From Clostridiales bacterium (GTDB lineage Bacteria > Bacillota_A > Clostridia > Peptostreptococcales > Anaerovoracaceae): 8,305 bases of DNA. Position 1 is the first letter of the stretch. Each line of letters starts with the position of its first letter. This document shows positions 1-6,214 of the stretch, piece after piece. A program made the translations under genes and the position numbers. The DNA lies in contig JAAZHB010000005.1 of NCBI GenBank assembly GCA_012510935.1, positions 1 through 8,305 on the forward strand. The letters are read 5' to 3'. Under the pieces are notes generated by a model. The model did not search any database, was not told the DNA's origin, and saw nothing but the letters and a program-made list of their open reading frames with translations.

Positions 1-2
1 CT

Positions 3-176
3 TACTCTAATGGCGGTATTGAAGGCCTTAACAACTATATCAAAGTACTCAAAAGAACTGCTTTTGGCTTTAGAAGCTTTGTGCACTTTAGAAACAGAAT
101 ACTAATATCGAAGAACCTAGTAATCCCTATAAAGAAATATCAGGCCGAAAGCGATTTGCAATCACTTTCAGCCTGA
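3..176 (+). CDS. ISL3-family transposase, C-terminal end (5' end outside window)
   Basis: The reading frame is open from the left edge and encodes 57 residues before a TGA stop. It begins YSNGGIEGLNNYIKVLKR and continues with a GFRSFVHFRNRIL segment. This is the typical C-terminal end of ISL3-family DDE transposases, whose last catalytic glutamate lies in the SNGxxEGxNNxIK motif; here it is residue 7 of the visible part (codon 21-23). The family cuts and pastes insertion sequences. The upstream part is missing, so it cannot be judged whether the gene is intact. The last residues (about YQAESDLQSLSA) are coded by the left arm, loop and right arm of a hairpin that probably serves the convergent operon, which suggests the original transposase end may have been altered. 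No terminal inverted repeat could be identified after the stop. The family call is fairly sure; intactness is unknown. Confidence 0.8.
   Translation, partial: YSNGGIEGLNNYIKVLKRTAFGFRSFVHFRNRILISKNLVIPIKKYQAESDLQSLSA
141..175 (-). terminator. Probable terminator of the kdpDE-like operon
   Basis: An inverted repeat with arms 141-156 and 160-175 forms a stem of up to 16 positions around a 3-base loop. Read on the plus strand it has two C/A mismatches (146/170 and 152/164). In the minus-strand RNA the same positions become G-U pairs, so the stem is unbroken there. In the minus direction it lies 12 bases past the response-regulator stop and is followed by a moderately U-rich tail (AUAUUUCUUUAUA). 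That direction dependence argues that it terminates the minus-strand operon. It overlaps the end of the transposase gene, including its TGA stop. The tail is not a pure U run, so efficiency is uncertain. Confidence 0.6.
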
Positions 177-187
177 CATTTATATGG

Positions 188-898
188 TTAGATTCTATTA
201 GTATCATCGAGGCGGTAACCGACACCTAGCTCATTTCGTATGAACCAGTTTTGACCAGGAGAAATACCGAACTTGCGGCGAATATTTGCCATATTTACTT
301 GAAGCTTTTTGGTGCTAGAATTATCCTTAACTCCCCAAATAGTATCAATTATAGTTTGGTATGACATCATCTTGCCGCAATTCCGGGAAAGTAAGGCAAG
401 AATGTTATATTCTGTTTGAGTAAAATGAATTTCTTCTTCATTAAAGAAAACTTGTCTTGACTCATATTTTATTTCGAGCTCTCCTGAATGGAATGGATCC
501 ATAGGGCTGATATTTTCGGCGACTAGATTGTGGGTTCTGATATTGCTCCTAACGCGTGCAAGCAATTCTGCTGAGCTAAAAGGCTTGGTAACATAGTCAT
601 TTGCGCCAAGATCGAGGGCATGCACCTTTTCTGACTCTTCCGTTCTAGCAGACAGTACAATGATTGGGACTGAGGAAGTATGCCGAGCTTCCTTAATGAA
701 ACGAGAACCATCCATATCAGGCAAACCCAAATCAAGAATTACAAGATCTGGATTATGTGTTTGAAAAATTGTTATGGCATTTGTGCAAGTGCTTGCTTCA
801 ATGGCTTGGTAGCCACCCGCATCAAGGTTCATTTTGATTAAGCGAGAAATGTTTTTTTCATCCTCAACAATTAGAATTTTGTATTTGTTTTGTATCAT
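188..898 (-). CDS. kdpE: KdpE-like OmpR-family response regulator
   Basis: A complete 236-residue two-domain response regulator, a usual length for the OmpR/PhoB family. The receiver domain (about residues 5-122) has the acidic pair E12-D13, phosphoacceptor D56 in VILDLGLPDMDG, S83, and K105-P106 in DYVTKPF. The winged-helix DNA-binding domain (about 138-232) has a recognition-helix region STKKLQVNMANIRRKFG and the closing GVGYRLDD strand typical of the family. KdpE proteins look most alike in the receiver domain and in the order kinase then regulator. It would be phosphorylated by the kinase encoded 56 bases upstream and then bind promoters as a dimer in the cytoplasm. The start at 898 is supported by AAGGAAG (904-910), 5 bases upstream. 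Its true targets are unknown because no kdpFABC genes lie in the window. The OmpR family is certain; KdpE is the best guess. Confidence 0.85.
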   Translation of the reverse strand: MIQNKYKILIVEDEKNISRLIKMNLDAGGYQAIEASTCTNAITIFQTHNPDLVILDLGLPDMDGSRFIKEARHTSSVPIIVLSARTEESEKVHALDLGANDYVTKPFSSAELLARVRSNIRTHNLVAENISPMDPFHSGELEIKYESRQVFFNEEEIHFTQTEYNILALLSRNCGKMMSYQTIIDTIWGVKDNSSTKKLQVNMANIRRKFGISPGQNWFIRNELGVGYRLDDTNRI

Positions 899-954
899 TG
901 ATTCTTCCTTTATTAAAAATGCTTCAAGTTAATTATGTGAAAGGTTATGCGAAA

Positions 955-2076
955 TTAATGAAAACTAGCCGTTTTGTTATCGGTAGTATCGAGAGTAAAT
1001 TTAAATGTACAACCGCTTACGGCATTATTGAATACTGAAATTTTACCGCCGTGTAATTCAATAATTGCTTTACAAAGGGACAATCCAAGTCCGCTGTTCT
1101 GCTTCCTAATATCATATGTAGCATTTGCTGAATGGTAGCTATCAGGATTCGGGAAACCAGGATAGGTAAATATTGAATCAAACTGGTTCTTTCTTATACC
1201 GCAACCATCATCGACTATTTCAAAAACAGCCTTTTTACCCTCAATATGAACAAGCAATGATAGGGTTTTAAGTCCTTTAGCATGTATTGCTGCATTCTCT
1301 AGCAAGTTAAAAATAACCTGGCTAATCAAGGTTGAATCCATCGGAATCGTAATAAGTTCATCAGGAAGGAAGAGCGTTACAGTTTGGCTTGGATAGTATG
1401 TATTAAACTTGATTATTGTAGCATCAATCAGTTCATCTAGTACAACAATTTCTTTGTGCAAGTTGCCATGATTCCCATTTATTCTTGAAACGGATAGAAT
1501 ATTCTCAACAAGATGGATAAGCCAGTTGCTCTCGTTAGTTATAGTATTCAATATTTCACTTCTCTGCTCGTCAGTCAAATTCTCGTGACTATTTAATAGC
1601 ATCTGACTTGCGCTAGATATTGAAGTTAGAGGGGTTCTAATATCATGTGACACAGCGCGAAGGCTGTTGGCACTTATTTGCTCAATTTCGCGAGCTCTTT
1701 GCTCAGCATCTCTAATCTTGTATTTGGAAGTGCAAGCACTCGTTAGAACTGCAATTACAACCATTACAGTGGATATTACAAAGTTGTGCCAGCTCGAAAA
1801 GTCGAAAGAAAGAAACGGATATAGAAATGCAAAGTTGAGAATTGCAACCCCATATATTGCGGCAACAAGACCGAAAAAATATCCATCAGTAAGTATCGAA
1901 ACCAAGAAAATTCCAAAAATCAATACATCCGAAAGAGCTTCTCCAACACCCGTTACATTGTGAAGCAGGACACAGCATAAAGATGTAATGAGAAGAACTA
2001 GAACTGATATTATAGCGTCCACAAAAAAAGGCTTTGGCGATTTAAGATATTTGAAGTATTTTGTGTAGTTTTTCAT
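955..2076 (-). CDS. kdpD: Short KdpD-like sensor histidine kinase (DUF4118 membrane domain)
   Basis: A 373-residue membrane histidine kinase, translated first in the operon. Four hydrophobic segments (about residues 17-38, 50-64, 66-88 and 97-114) resemble the KdpD-type four-helix domain (DUF4118), including the DGYFFGLVAAIYGV and LNFAFLYPFLSF stretches. A 30-residue linker leads to the dimerisation and phosphotransfer domain with H144 in SHDIRTPLTS. The ATP-binding domain has the N box (N257 to N261, FNLLENAAIHA), G1 box DDGCG (289-293) and G2 box SGLGL (328-332). Full-length KdpD is near 900 residues. This protein lacks the N-terminal KdpD ATP-binding domain, the universal-stress-like domain (the c-di-AMP binding part in some Firmicutes) and the GAF-like domain between membrane and kinase core. 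Such short forms occur in Firmicutes. It should phosphorylate the adjacent regulator. The start follows GAGGAG (2082-2087) by 5 bases. The signal sensed is unknown; potassium or turgor is only an inference from the membrane domain. Confidence 0.85.
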   Translation of the reverse strand: MKNYTKYFKYLKSPKPFFVDAIISVLVLLITSLCCVLLHNVTGVGEALSDVLIFGIFLVSILTDGYFFGLVAAIYGVAILNFAFLYPFLSFDFSSWHNFVISTVMVVIAVLTSACTSKYKIRDAEQRAREIEQISANSLRAVSHDIRTPLTSISSASQMLLNSHENLTDEQRSEILNTITNESNWLIHLVENILSVSRINGNHGNLHKEIVVLDELIDATIIKFNTYYPSQTVTLFLPDELITIPMDSTLISQVIFNLLENAAIHAKGLKTLSLLVHIEGKKAVFEIVDDGCGIRKNQFDSIFTYPGFPNPDSYHSANATYDIRKQNSGLGLSLCKAIIELHGGKISVFNNAVSGCTFKFTLDTTDNKTASFH

Positions 2077-2098
2077 CTATGCTCCTCACATATTGAGT

Positions 2099-2114
2099 TG
2101 TGATGTGAATCACA
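2099..2114. promoter_or_regulatory. Crp/Fnr-type operator palindrome TGTGA-N6-TCACA
   Basis: The 16 bases read TGTGA, six spacer bases, TCACA: an exact match to the consensus bound by many Crp/Fnr-family regulators, including Firmicute Fnr and ArcR types. It ends 23 bases upstream of the kinase start and lies at or just downstream of the predicted transcription start, between promoter and ribosome binding site. A regulator bound there would more likely block than activate the kinase operon. It is about 275 bases from the proC start and so less likely to act on proC. No Crp/Fnr-type gene is in the window. The palindrome is certain; its function is inferred. Confidence 0.55.
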
Positions 2115-2119
2115 GCTTA

Positions 2120-2159
2120 AGTATAAGATATTCTACTAGACTATCTTTATTTATCACAA
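2120..2159 (-). promoter_or_regulatory. Candidate sigma-A promoter for the kinase-regulator operon
   Basis: On the minus strand there is a -35-like TTGTGA (2154-2159), an 18-base spacer and a -10-like TAGAAT (2130-2135). Transcription would start near 2123 and give a leader of about 45 bases before the kinase start. A second possible -10, TATACT (2120-2125), lies just downstream but has no good -35. The call rests on consensus matching only. Confidence 0.45.
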
Positions 2160-2185
2160 GTCCAAACCTTATAAATGAAGCAGGG

Positions 2186-2212
2186 CTAACTATAGTCTAT
2201 TTATATAGTTAG
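2186..2212. repeat. Inverted repeat CTAACTATA-N9-TATAGTTAG in the divergent promoter region
   Basis: Two perfect 9-base arms (2186-2194 and 2204-2212) are separated by 9 bases. The heptamer TAGTCTA occurs twice in this area (2193-2199 and 2210-2216, 17 bases apart) and once inverted at 2137-2143, between the -35 and -10 of the kinase promoter candidate. It could be an operator, perhaps autoregulatory for the adjacent response regulator, but the sequence is AT-rich and no regulator can be named. Confidence 0.35.
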
Positions 2213-2225
2213 TCTACCACGAGTG

Positions 2226-2267
2226 TTGTAATAGTAAAGTGAAAAAAGCTATAGTAAATGTTATAAT
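2226..2267 (+). promoter_or_regulatory. Candidate promoter(s) for proC
   Basis: TTGTAA (2226-2231), an 18-base spacer and TATAGT (2250-2255) form one plausible sigma-A promoter. A perfect -10 hexamer TATAAT at 2262-2267 forms a second possibility but lacks a good -35 at 16-18 bases. Either would give an mRNA leader of roughly 115-130 bases that includes the whole structured element at 2282-2348. Confidence 0.45.
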
Positions 2268-2281
2268 GAAAAGAAAATAAT

Positions 2282-2348
2282 ACAAAGCCACGATTTCTGC
2301 CTATAAGGCAGCACGCATTAATCGTAAAAATGGGGTTAAAGGCTTTGT
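2282..2348 (+). ncRNA. Structured 5' leader of proC, possible cis-regulatory RNA
   Basis: Three helices are visible. An outer 8-bp helix pairs ACAAAGCC (2282-2289) with GGCTTTGT (2341-2348). Directly stacked on it is a 6-bp helix ACGATT (2290-2295) with AATCGT (2320-2325). Inside is a hairpin CTGCC (2297-2301) with GGCAG (2307-2311) around loop TATAA. Single-stranded stretches are 2312-2319 and 2326-2340, the latter containing TGGGG. The outer 3' arm runs into a tandem CTTTGT repeat (2343-2354), so the closing helix could slip. The element ends 27 bases before the proC Shine-Dalgarno sequence GGGAGGG (2376-2382). There is no strong U run, so control of translation would be more likely than termination. 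I do not recognise it as a known riboswitch class. It could also be a chance or repeat-derived dyad. Confidence 0.4.
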
Positions 2349-2389
2349 CTTTGTTAGAAAAATTATCAGATTTTTGGGAGGGTTGAGAT

Positions 2390-3166
2390 ATGAAGATTGG
2401 ATTCATTGGCTTTGGAAGCATGGGACAAGCAATTTGTGATGGGCTAATTGGTAAGGGAACAGTCAAGCCAGATGATGTCTACGCGAGCGCCCGCAATTGG
2501 GACAAACTGGCAGCCAATTGCGGGCAGCGCGGAATCCACACCGCAAAGTCCGCGCTGGAGGCCGCCTCAGCCGCCGATCTAATCGTAATAGCTGCGTTGC
2601 CGGGCGCGGTCGGACATATTATGGCAGAGGCGGGTCAGGCGCTCGCTGGCAAGCCAGTAGTGTCCATTGCAGCCGGTCTGCCATTTGCCGAACTTCGCAA
2701 GATCATGCCGGAGGGCTGCAATGTAATTAGTACTATTCCGAATACGCCGGTATCGGTTGGTGCGGGCATATTCGTAGCAGAGGAGACAAACTCTCTGACC
2801 GCAGAGCAGCTCAAGCTGTTCAAGTCAGTTTTCAGTACAATTGCGCTCATCGAGTTTGTACCATCAAGCCTTCTTAGCCTTGGCGGAACATTGGCAGGTT
2901 GTACACCAGCATATATGGCAATGGTAATAGAAGCCCTTGCTGATGCAGGGGTAAAGCATGGAATGCCAAGAGCATCAGCTTACAGATTGGTAGAGCAAAT
3001 GATGCAAGGCACAGCAAAGTATGCGCTTGAATCAGATATACATCCAGCTCAATTAAAAGATGGAGTTTGTTCACCAGGAGGGACTACCATTAAAGGCCTA
3101 GCTGCATTGGAATCAGCAGGAATGAGAAGTGCGATGATAGAAGCCATTGATGCTGCAATGGAGTAA
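2390..3166 (+). CDS. proC: Pyrroline-5-carboxylate reductase
   Basis: A complete 258-residue enzyme, slightly short for the family (about 265-275). It reduces 1-pyrroline-5-carboxylate to L-proline with NAD(P)H, the last step of proline synthesis, in the cytoplasm. The N-terminus has the Rossmann motif GFIGFGSMGQAI (residues 4-15), followed by SIAAGLP (92-98) and PNTPVSVGAG (117-126). The C-terminal helical domain has GTLAGCTPAYMAMVIEALAD (166-185) and the ProC signature around KDGVCSPGGTTIKGLAALE (223-241). The start is fixed by GGGAGGG (2376-2382), 7 bases upstream. rarA follows after 36 bases, so the two are probably cotranscribed. Base composition is uneven: about 2480-2820 is GC-rich (72% in 2521-2580) with GCC, GCG, CGC and CTG codons, while the 5' end and the part after 2820 are near 43-48% with AGA and GCA codons like the neighbouring genes. 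This hints at a mosaic origin. The function call is secure. Confidence 0.95.
   Translation: MKIGFIGFGSMGQAICDGLIGKGTVKPDDVYASARNWDKLAANCGQRGIHTAKSALEAASAADLIVIAALPGAVGHIMAEAGQALAGKPVVSIAAGLPFAELRKIMPEGCNVISTIPNTPVSVGAGIFVAEETNSLTAEQLKLFKSVFSTIALIEFVPSSLLSLGGTLAGCTPAYMAMVIEALADAGVKHGMPRASAYRLVEQMMQGTAKYALESDIHPAQLKDGVCSPGGTTIKGLAALESAGMRSAMIEAIDAAME
2489..2525. repeat. 12-bp perfect inverted repeat inside proC
   Basis: GCCCGCAATTGG (2489-2500) and CCAATTGCGGGC (2514-2525) are exact reverse complements separated by 13 bases. It lies at the start of the GC-rich part of proC and codes for about residues 34-46 (ARNWDKLAANCGQ). The stem would be stable in RNA. It could be a coding coincidence, a mark of an acquired segment, or an intragenic regulatory hairpin. 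Confidence 0.6.
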
Positions 3167-3202
3167 TAATTAATAATTTATTCAACCTGTGTAGGAGATA
3201 AA

Positions 3203-4531
3203 ATGAGTCAAATATCTATATTTGAGCAAGAGAACAACAATAACAAGCCACTTCCGGAGAGGATGCGCCCAAGAACCTTAGATGAGTTCGTGGGTCAGGC
3301 ACATCTTCTTGGAGAGGGGAAAGTTCTCAGAAGAATAGTTGAAGAAGACAGAGTCAATTCCTTAATTCTATGGGGACCGCCAGGCGTAGGAAAGACAACC
3401 CTGGCAAAGGTAATTGCGAACATGACTAAAGCTCAATTCATTACCTTTAGCGCAGTGACAACTGGAATAAAGGAGATAAAGACGGTTATGCAGCAAGCGG
3501 AGAAAGTAGGTGCATATGGAGACAGAACGATAGTCTTTATTGATGAGATTCATCGCTTCAATAAGGCTCAGCAGGATGCATTCCTTCCCTTCGTCGAGAA
3601 AGGCAGCATAACTTTAATTGGAGCGACAACGGAGAACCCATCGTTTGAAATTAACAGCGCGCTTCTTTCGAGGTGCAAAGTTTTTGTTATGCATCAGCTT
3701 ACAGAAGAAGACTTGGTTGTATTGATTAAAAGAGCAATCTCCGACGAGAGAGGCTTAGGAGATATGCAAGTTGGCATTACAGAAGAGCAAGTTAGAATTA
3801 TTGCTCGATTTGCAAATGGCGATGCAAGAACGGCGTTGTCTACACTTGAGATGATTGTGCTCAATGGGGAATATGGAGACGATAAGAATCATGTAACAAT
3901 ATCAAATGAAATAATTGAGCAATGTATCTCTAAGAAAAGTCTTCTCTATGACAAAAACGGCGAGGAACATTATAATCTCATATCGGCGCTTCACAAATCT
4001 ATGAGAAATTCCGATCCTGATGCCTCGGTATACTGGTTAGCAAGAATGCTTGAGGCAGGAGAAGATCCTCTTTATGTCGCTAGGCGCGTAACGAGGTTTG
4101 CTTCAGAAGATGTGGGACTTGCAGATCCAAGAGGCCTTGAGATTGCTGTTGCTGCATTTCAAGCCTGTCATTATATTGGGATGCCGGAATGCTCAGTTCC
4201 TTTGACGCAGGCTGTCATCTATCTTGCTTTGGCACCTAAATCAAATTCAATGGAGACCGCATACCTTTCCGCAAGAAAAGTTGCAAATGCAGAATTAGCA
4301 GAGCCGGTTCCGATGAATATTAGAAATGCGCCAACAGAATTGATGAAAGGTCTTGGGTATAACAAAGGATATGTATATGCACACGATACACAAGATAAGG
4401 TTTCAAGTATGCAATGTCTCCCAGATAATCTTGTAGGAACGCAATTCTATAAGCCTACAGAACAAGGTCTTGAGGGCAGGTTCAAAGATCGTTATGAGGC
4501 AATTCTTAAGTGGAAAGAAGAAAATAAATAA
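3203..4531 (+). CDS. rarA: Replication-associated recombination protein A (RarA/MgsA), AAA+ ATPase
   Basis: A complete 442-residue AAA+ ATPase of the clamp-loader-like RarA/MgsA/WRNIP1 family, of usual length. These proteins act at stalled replication forks with SSB and the recombination machinery. The Walker A motif is GPPGVGKT (58-65) and Walker B is IVFIDE (110-115), with RFNKAQQDAFLPFVE after it. Sensor 1 lies in TTEN (142-145), the arginine finger is R157 in SALLSRC, and sensor 2 is in GDAR (206-209). From about residue 249 comes the family's C-terminal tetramerisation region (for example DPLYVARRVTRFASEDVGLADP and LAPKSNSMETAY). The N-terminus carries QISIF (3-7), which resembles a beta-clamp binding motif. 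AGGAG (3193-3197) lies 5 bases before the ATG. It probably shares a transcript with proC. No clear terminator follows. Confidence 0.95.
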   Translation: MSQISIFEQENNNNKPLPERMRPRTLDEFVGQAHLLGEGKVLRRIVEEDRVNSLILWGPPGVGKTTLAKVIANMTKAQFITFSAVTTGIKEIKTVMQQAEKVGAYGDRTIVFIDEIHRFNKAQQDAFLPFVEKGSITLIGATTENPSFEINSALLSRCKVFVMHQLTEEDLVVLIKRAISDERGLGDMQVGITEEQVRIIARFANGDARTALSTLEMIVLNGEYGDDKNHVTISNEIIEQCISKKSLLYDKNGEEHYNLISALHKSMRNSDPDASVYWLARMLEAGEDPLYVARRVTRFASEDVGLADPRGLEIAVAAFQACHYIGMPECSVPLTQAVIYLALAPKSNSMETAYLSARKVANAELAEPVPMNIRNAPTELMKGLGYNKGYVYAHDTQDKVSSMQCLPDNLVGTQFYKPTEQGLEGRFKDRYEAILKWKEENK

Positions 4532-4550
4532 AAAAATAGTGCAATATATC

Positions 4551-4620
4551 GAATCTGCGGTGACACACCACGCTTTAGCGAAGCAAGTATGCCGATGGCT
4601 GTAGCAACGTCATGTGGCTT
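4551..4620. other. GC-elevated spacer segment between rarA and asnS, function unknown
   Basis: In the 176-base gap between rarA and asnS, this 70-base part is about 54% GC, unlike the AT-rich flanks. It holds several tiny hairpins: GGTG-ACA-CACC (4559-4569), GCTT-TAGCG-AAGC, and GCC-GAT-GGC. None is followed by a U run, so I do not call a terminator. A short open stretch reading MPMAVATSCGFVIK ends at a TAG but has no ribosome binding site. It may be a decayed gene fragment or a small RNA; neither can be supported. Confidence 0.2.
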
Positions 4621-4654
4621 TGTTATTAAATAGTACCAAAGAGCGTCTGTGATA

Positions 4655-4663
4655 TGTTATAAT
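4655..4663 (+). promoter_or_regulatory. Extended -10 promoter for asnS
   Basis: TGTTATAAT matches the extended -10 consensus TGnTATAAT exactly (hexamer 4658-4663). The -35 region (about 4634-4640) is weak, as is common for extended -10 promoters. Transcription would start near 4670 and leave a leader of about 38 bases, too short for a T-box. asnS can therefore be expressed independently of rarA. Confidence 0.6.
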
Positions 4664-4707
4664 TTGAATTGTCAACGCACTACAATATGAAAGGGAAGAA
4701 TTAAACT

Positions 4708-6102
4708 ATGAAGGACATTGAATTAAGAATTTTGTTTGCTAAGCCTGAAGAATATGCAGGTAAGGAAATCACTGTTAGAGGTTGGATAAAAGGAAATAGA
4801 TCCTCAAATCAATTCGGTTTCATTATGCTGAATGATGGAACTTATTTTACACCTGTACAGGTAGTATATGAGGCCGCTAATATTAATAATTTCGATGAGA
4901 TTTCAAAGGCACATCTTTCCGCTGGAGTGATGGTTAAGGGAACACTAGAGCTTACGCCTGATGCTAAGCAGCCTTTCGAGATAAAGGCTAAGGAAGTGGT
5001 AGTTGAAGCAGACTCTGCACCAGACTACCCGCTACAGAACAAGAGGCACTCAATGGAATTTTTGAGAGAGATTGCACACCTAAGACCTAGGAGCAATACT
5101 TTCTCTGCAGTATTTAGAGTTAGAAGTGTGGCAGCTCATGCTATTCATACTTTCTTTCAGGAGAAAGGCTTTATCTATGTAAACTCACCAATCGTTACAG
5201 CATCTGACTGTGAAGGTGCTGGTGAGATGTTCCAGGTTACAACTTTAGATATGAACAATCCGCCAAGGAATGAAGAAGGCGAGATAGATTATTCTGAGGA
5301 CTTCTTTGGCAAGAAGACAAGTCTTACAGTTTCAGGTCAGCTTGAGGGTGAGATCATGGCTCTAGCATTCCGTAATATTTATACATTCGGACCAGCTTTT
5401 AGAGCAGAGAATAGTAACACAGCACGTCATGCATCAGAATTCTGGATGATGGAGCCGGAGATGGCTTTCTGCGATTTAAGAGGAAATATGGATAATGCAG
5501 AAGAGATGATTAAATATGTCATTTCTACTGTTCTTGAGAAGTGCCCTAAGGAGATGGAATTCTTTAATACAAGAATTGACAAGGGTGTTCTAGAGAGACT
5601 TGATAATATAGTAAATAATGATTTTGGAAGAATTACATATACAGAGGCTGTTGAGATTCTAAAGGAGAGTGGAGAGAAGTTTGAATACCCAGTAGAGTGG
5701 GGACTAGAGCTTCAGACTGAGCACGAAAGATATTTGACAGAAAAGGTGTTTAAGAAGCCGATTTTTGTTACAGATTATCCTAAAGATTGCAAAGCATTCT
5801 ATATGCGAGTTAATGATGATAATAAGACGGTTGCAGCTATGGATATGCTTGTGCCAGGAGTTGGAGAAATAATTGGTGGAAGCCAGAGAGAGGAGCGTTA
5901 TGATGTTCTCGTTGATAGAATCAAGGAGCTAGGTCTTAACGTAGATGATTATGGTTGGTATCTTGACCTTCGTAAATATGGCGGGGTTAAGCATTCCGGC
6001 TATGGCCTTGGTTTCGACAGGATTCTGATGTACATGACAGGAATGAGTAATATTCGAGATGTCCAGATGTTCCCAAGAACACCTGGCAATGTAGAGTTCT
6101 AG
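4708..6102 (+). CDS. asnS: Asparaginyl-tRNA synthetase
   Basis: A complete 464-residue class IIb aminoacyl-tRNA synthetase, matching the usual bacterial AsnRS length. It attaches asparagine to tRNA-Asn with ATP in the cytoplasm. The N-terminal OB-fold anticodon-binding domain covers about residues 1-105 ([11 protein letters not shown] at 21-31). The catalytic domain has a motif 1 region around [21 protein letters not shown], motif 2 [15 protein letters not shown] (231-245) and motif 3 [15 protein letters not shown] (431-445) with the ATP-binding arginine R438. [18 protein letters not shown] (198-215) is characteristic of AsnRS rather than AspRS, as is the short overall length without the AspRS GAD insertion. 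AGGGAAG (4692-4698) lies 9 bases before the start. The gene has its own promoter. No terminator separates it from the EF-G-like gene 112 bases downstream. Confidence 0.96.
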   Translation: MKDIELRILFAKPEEYAGKEITVRGWIKGNRSSNQFGFIMLNDGTYFTPVQVVYEAANINNFDEISKAHLSAGVMVKGTLELTPDAKQPFEIKAKEVVVEADSAPDYPLQNKRHSMEFLREIAHLRPRSNTFSAVFRVRSVAAHAIHTFFQEKGFIYVNSPIVTASDCEGAGEMFQVTTLDMNNPPRNEEGEIDYSEDFFGKKTSLTVSGQLEGEIMALAFRNIYTFGPAFRAENSNTARHASEFWMMEPEMAFCDLRGNMDNAEEMIKYVISTVLEKCPKEMEFFNTRIDKGVLERLDNIVNNDFGRITYTEAVEILKESGEKFEYPVEWGLELQTEHERYLTEKVFKKPIFVTDYPKDCKAFYMRVNDDNKTVAAMDMLVPGVGEIIGGSQREERYDVLVDRIKELGLNVDDYGWYLDLRKYGGVKHSGYGLGFDRILMYMTGMSNIRDVQMFPRTPGNVEF

Positions 6103-6202
6103 CGATGTAAGGAGAAGACGAAGAAGACTTGCAGGACACAAATGCTCGTTTGCTTTAATGCCTTTTACTTGCTAAATAGAATCATAATAAAATTTTATAT
6201 AT

Positions 6203-6208
6203 AGGAGG
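6203..6208 (+). promoter_or_regulatory. Strong ribosome binding site of the EF-G-like gene
   Basis: AGGAGG is a perfect Shine-Dalgarno hexamer 6 bases before the ATG at 6215. It is the strongest in the window and fixes the start. In the 112-base gap from asnS I found neither a convincing promoter nor a terminator, so read-through from asnS is plausible. Confidence 0.75.
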
Positions 6209-6214
6209 AATTCT

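Noticed and set aside
1667..1963. Plus-strand open frame of 98 codons opposite the kinase gene
   Set aside because: It is antisense to a well-supported kinase and has no recognisable protein motif; it is a shadow of the real gene.
4532..4707. T-box leader for asnS
   Set aside because: The candidate promoter leaves only about 38 bases of leader, and no T-box sequence or terminator/antiterminator pair is seen.
6103..6214. Separate promoter for the EF-G-like gene (TTGCTT at 6150-6155 with various AT-rich -10 candidates)
   Set aside because: No -10 hexamer of acceptable match falls at a 16-18 base spacing, so read-through from asnS is the simpler view.
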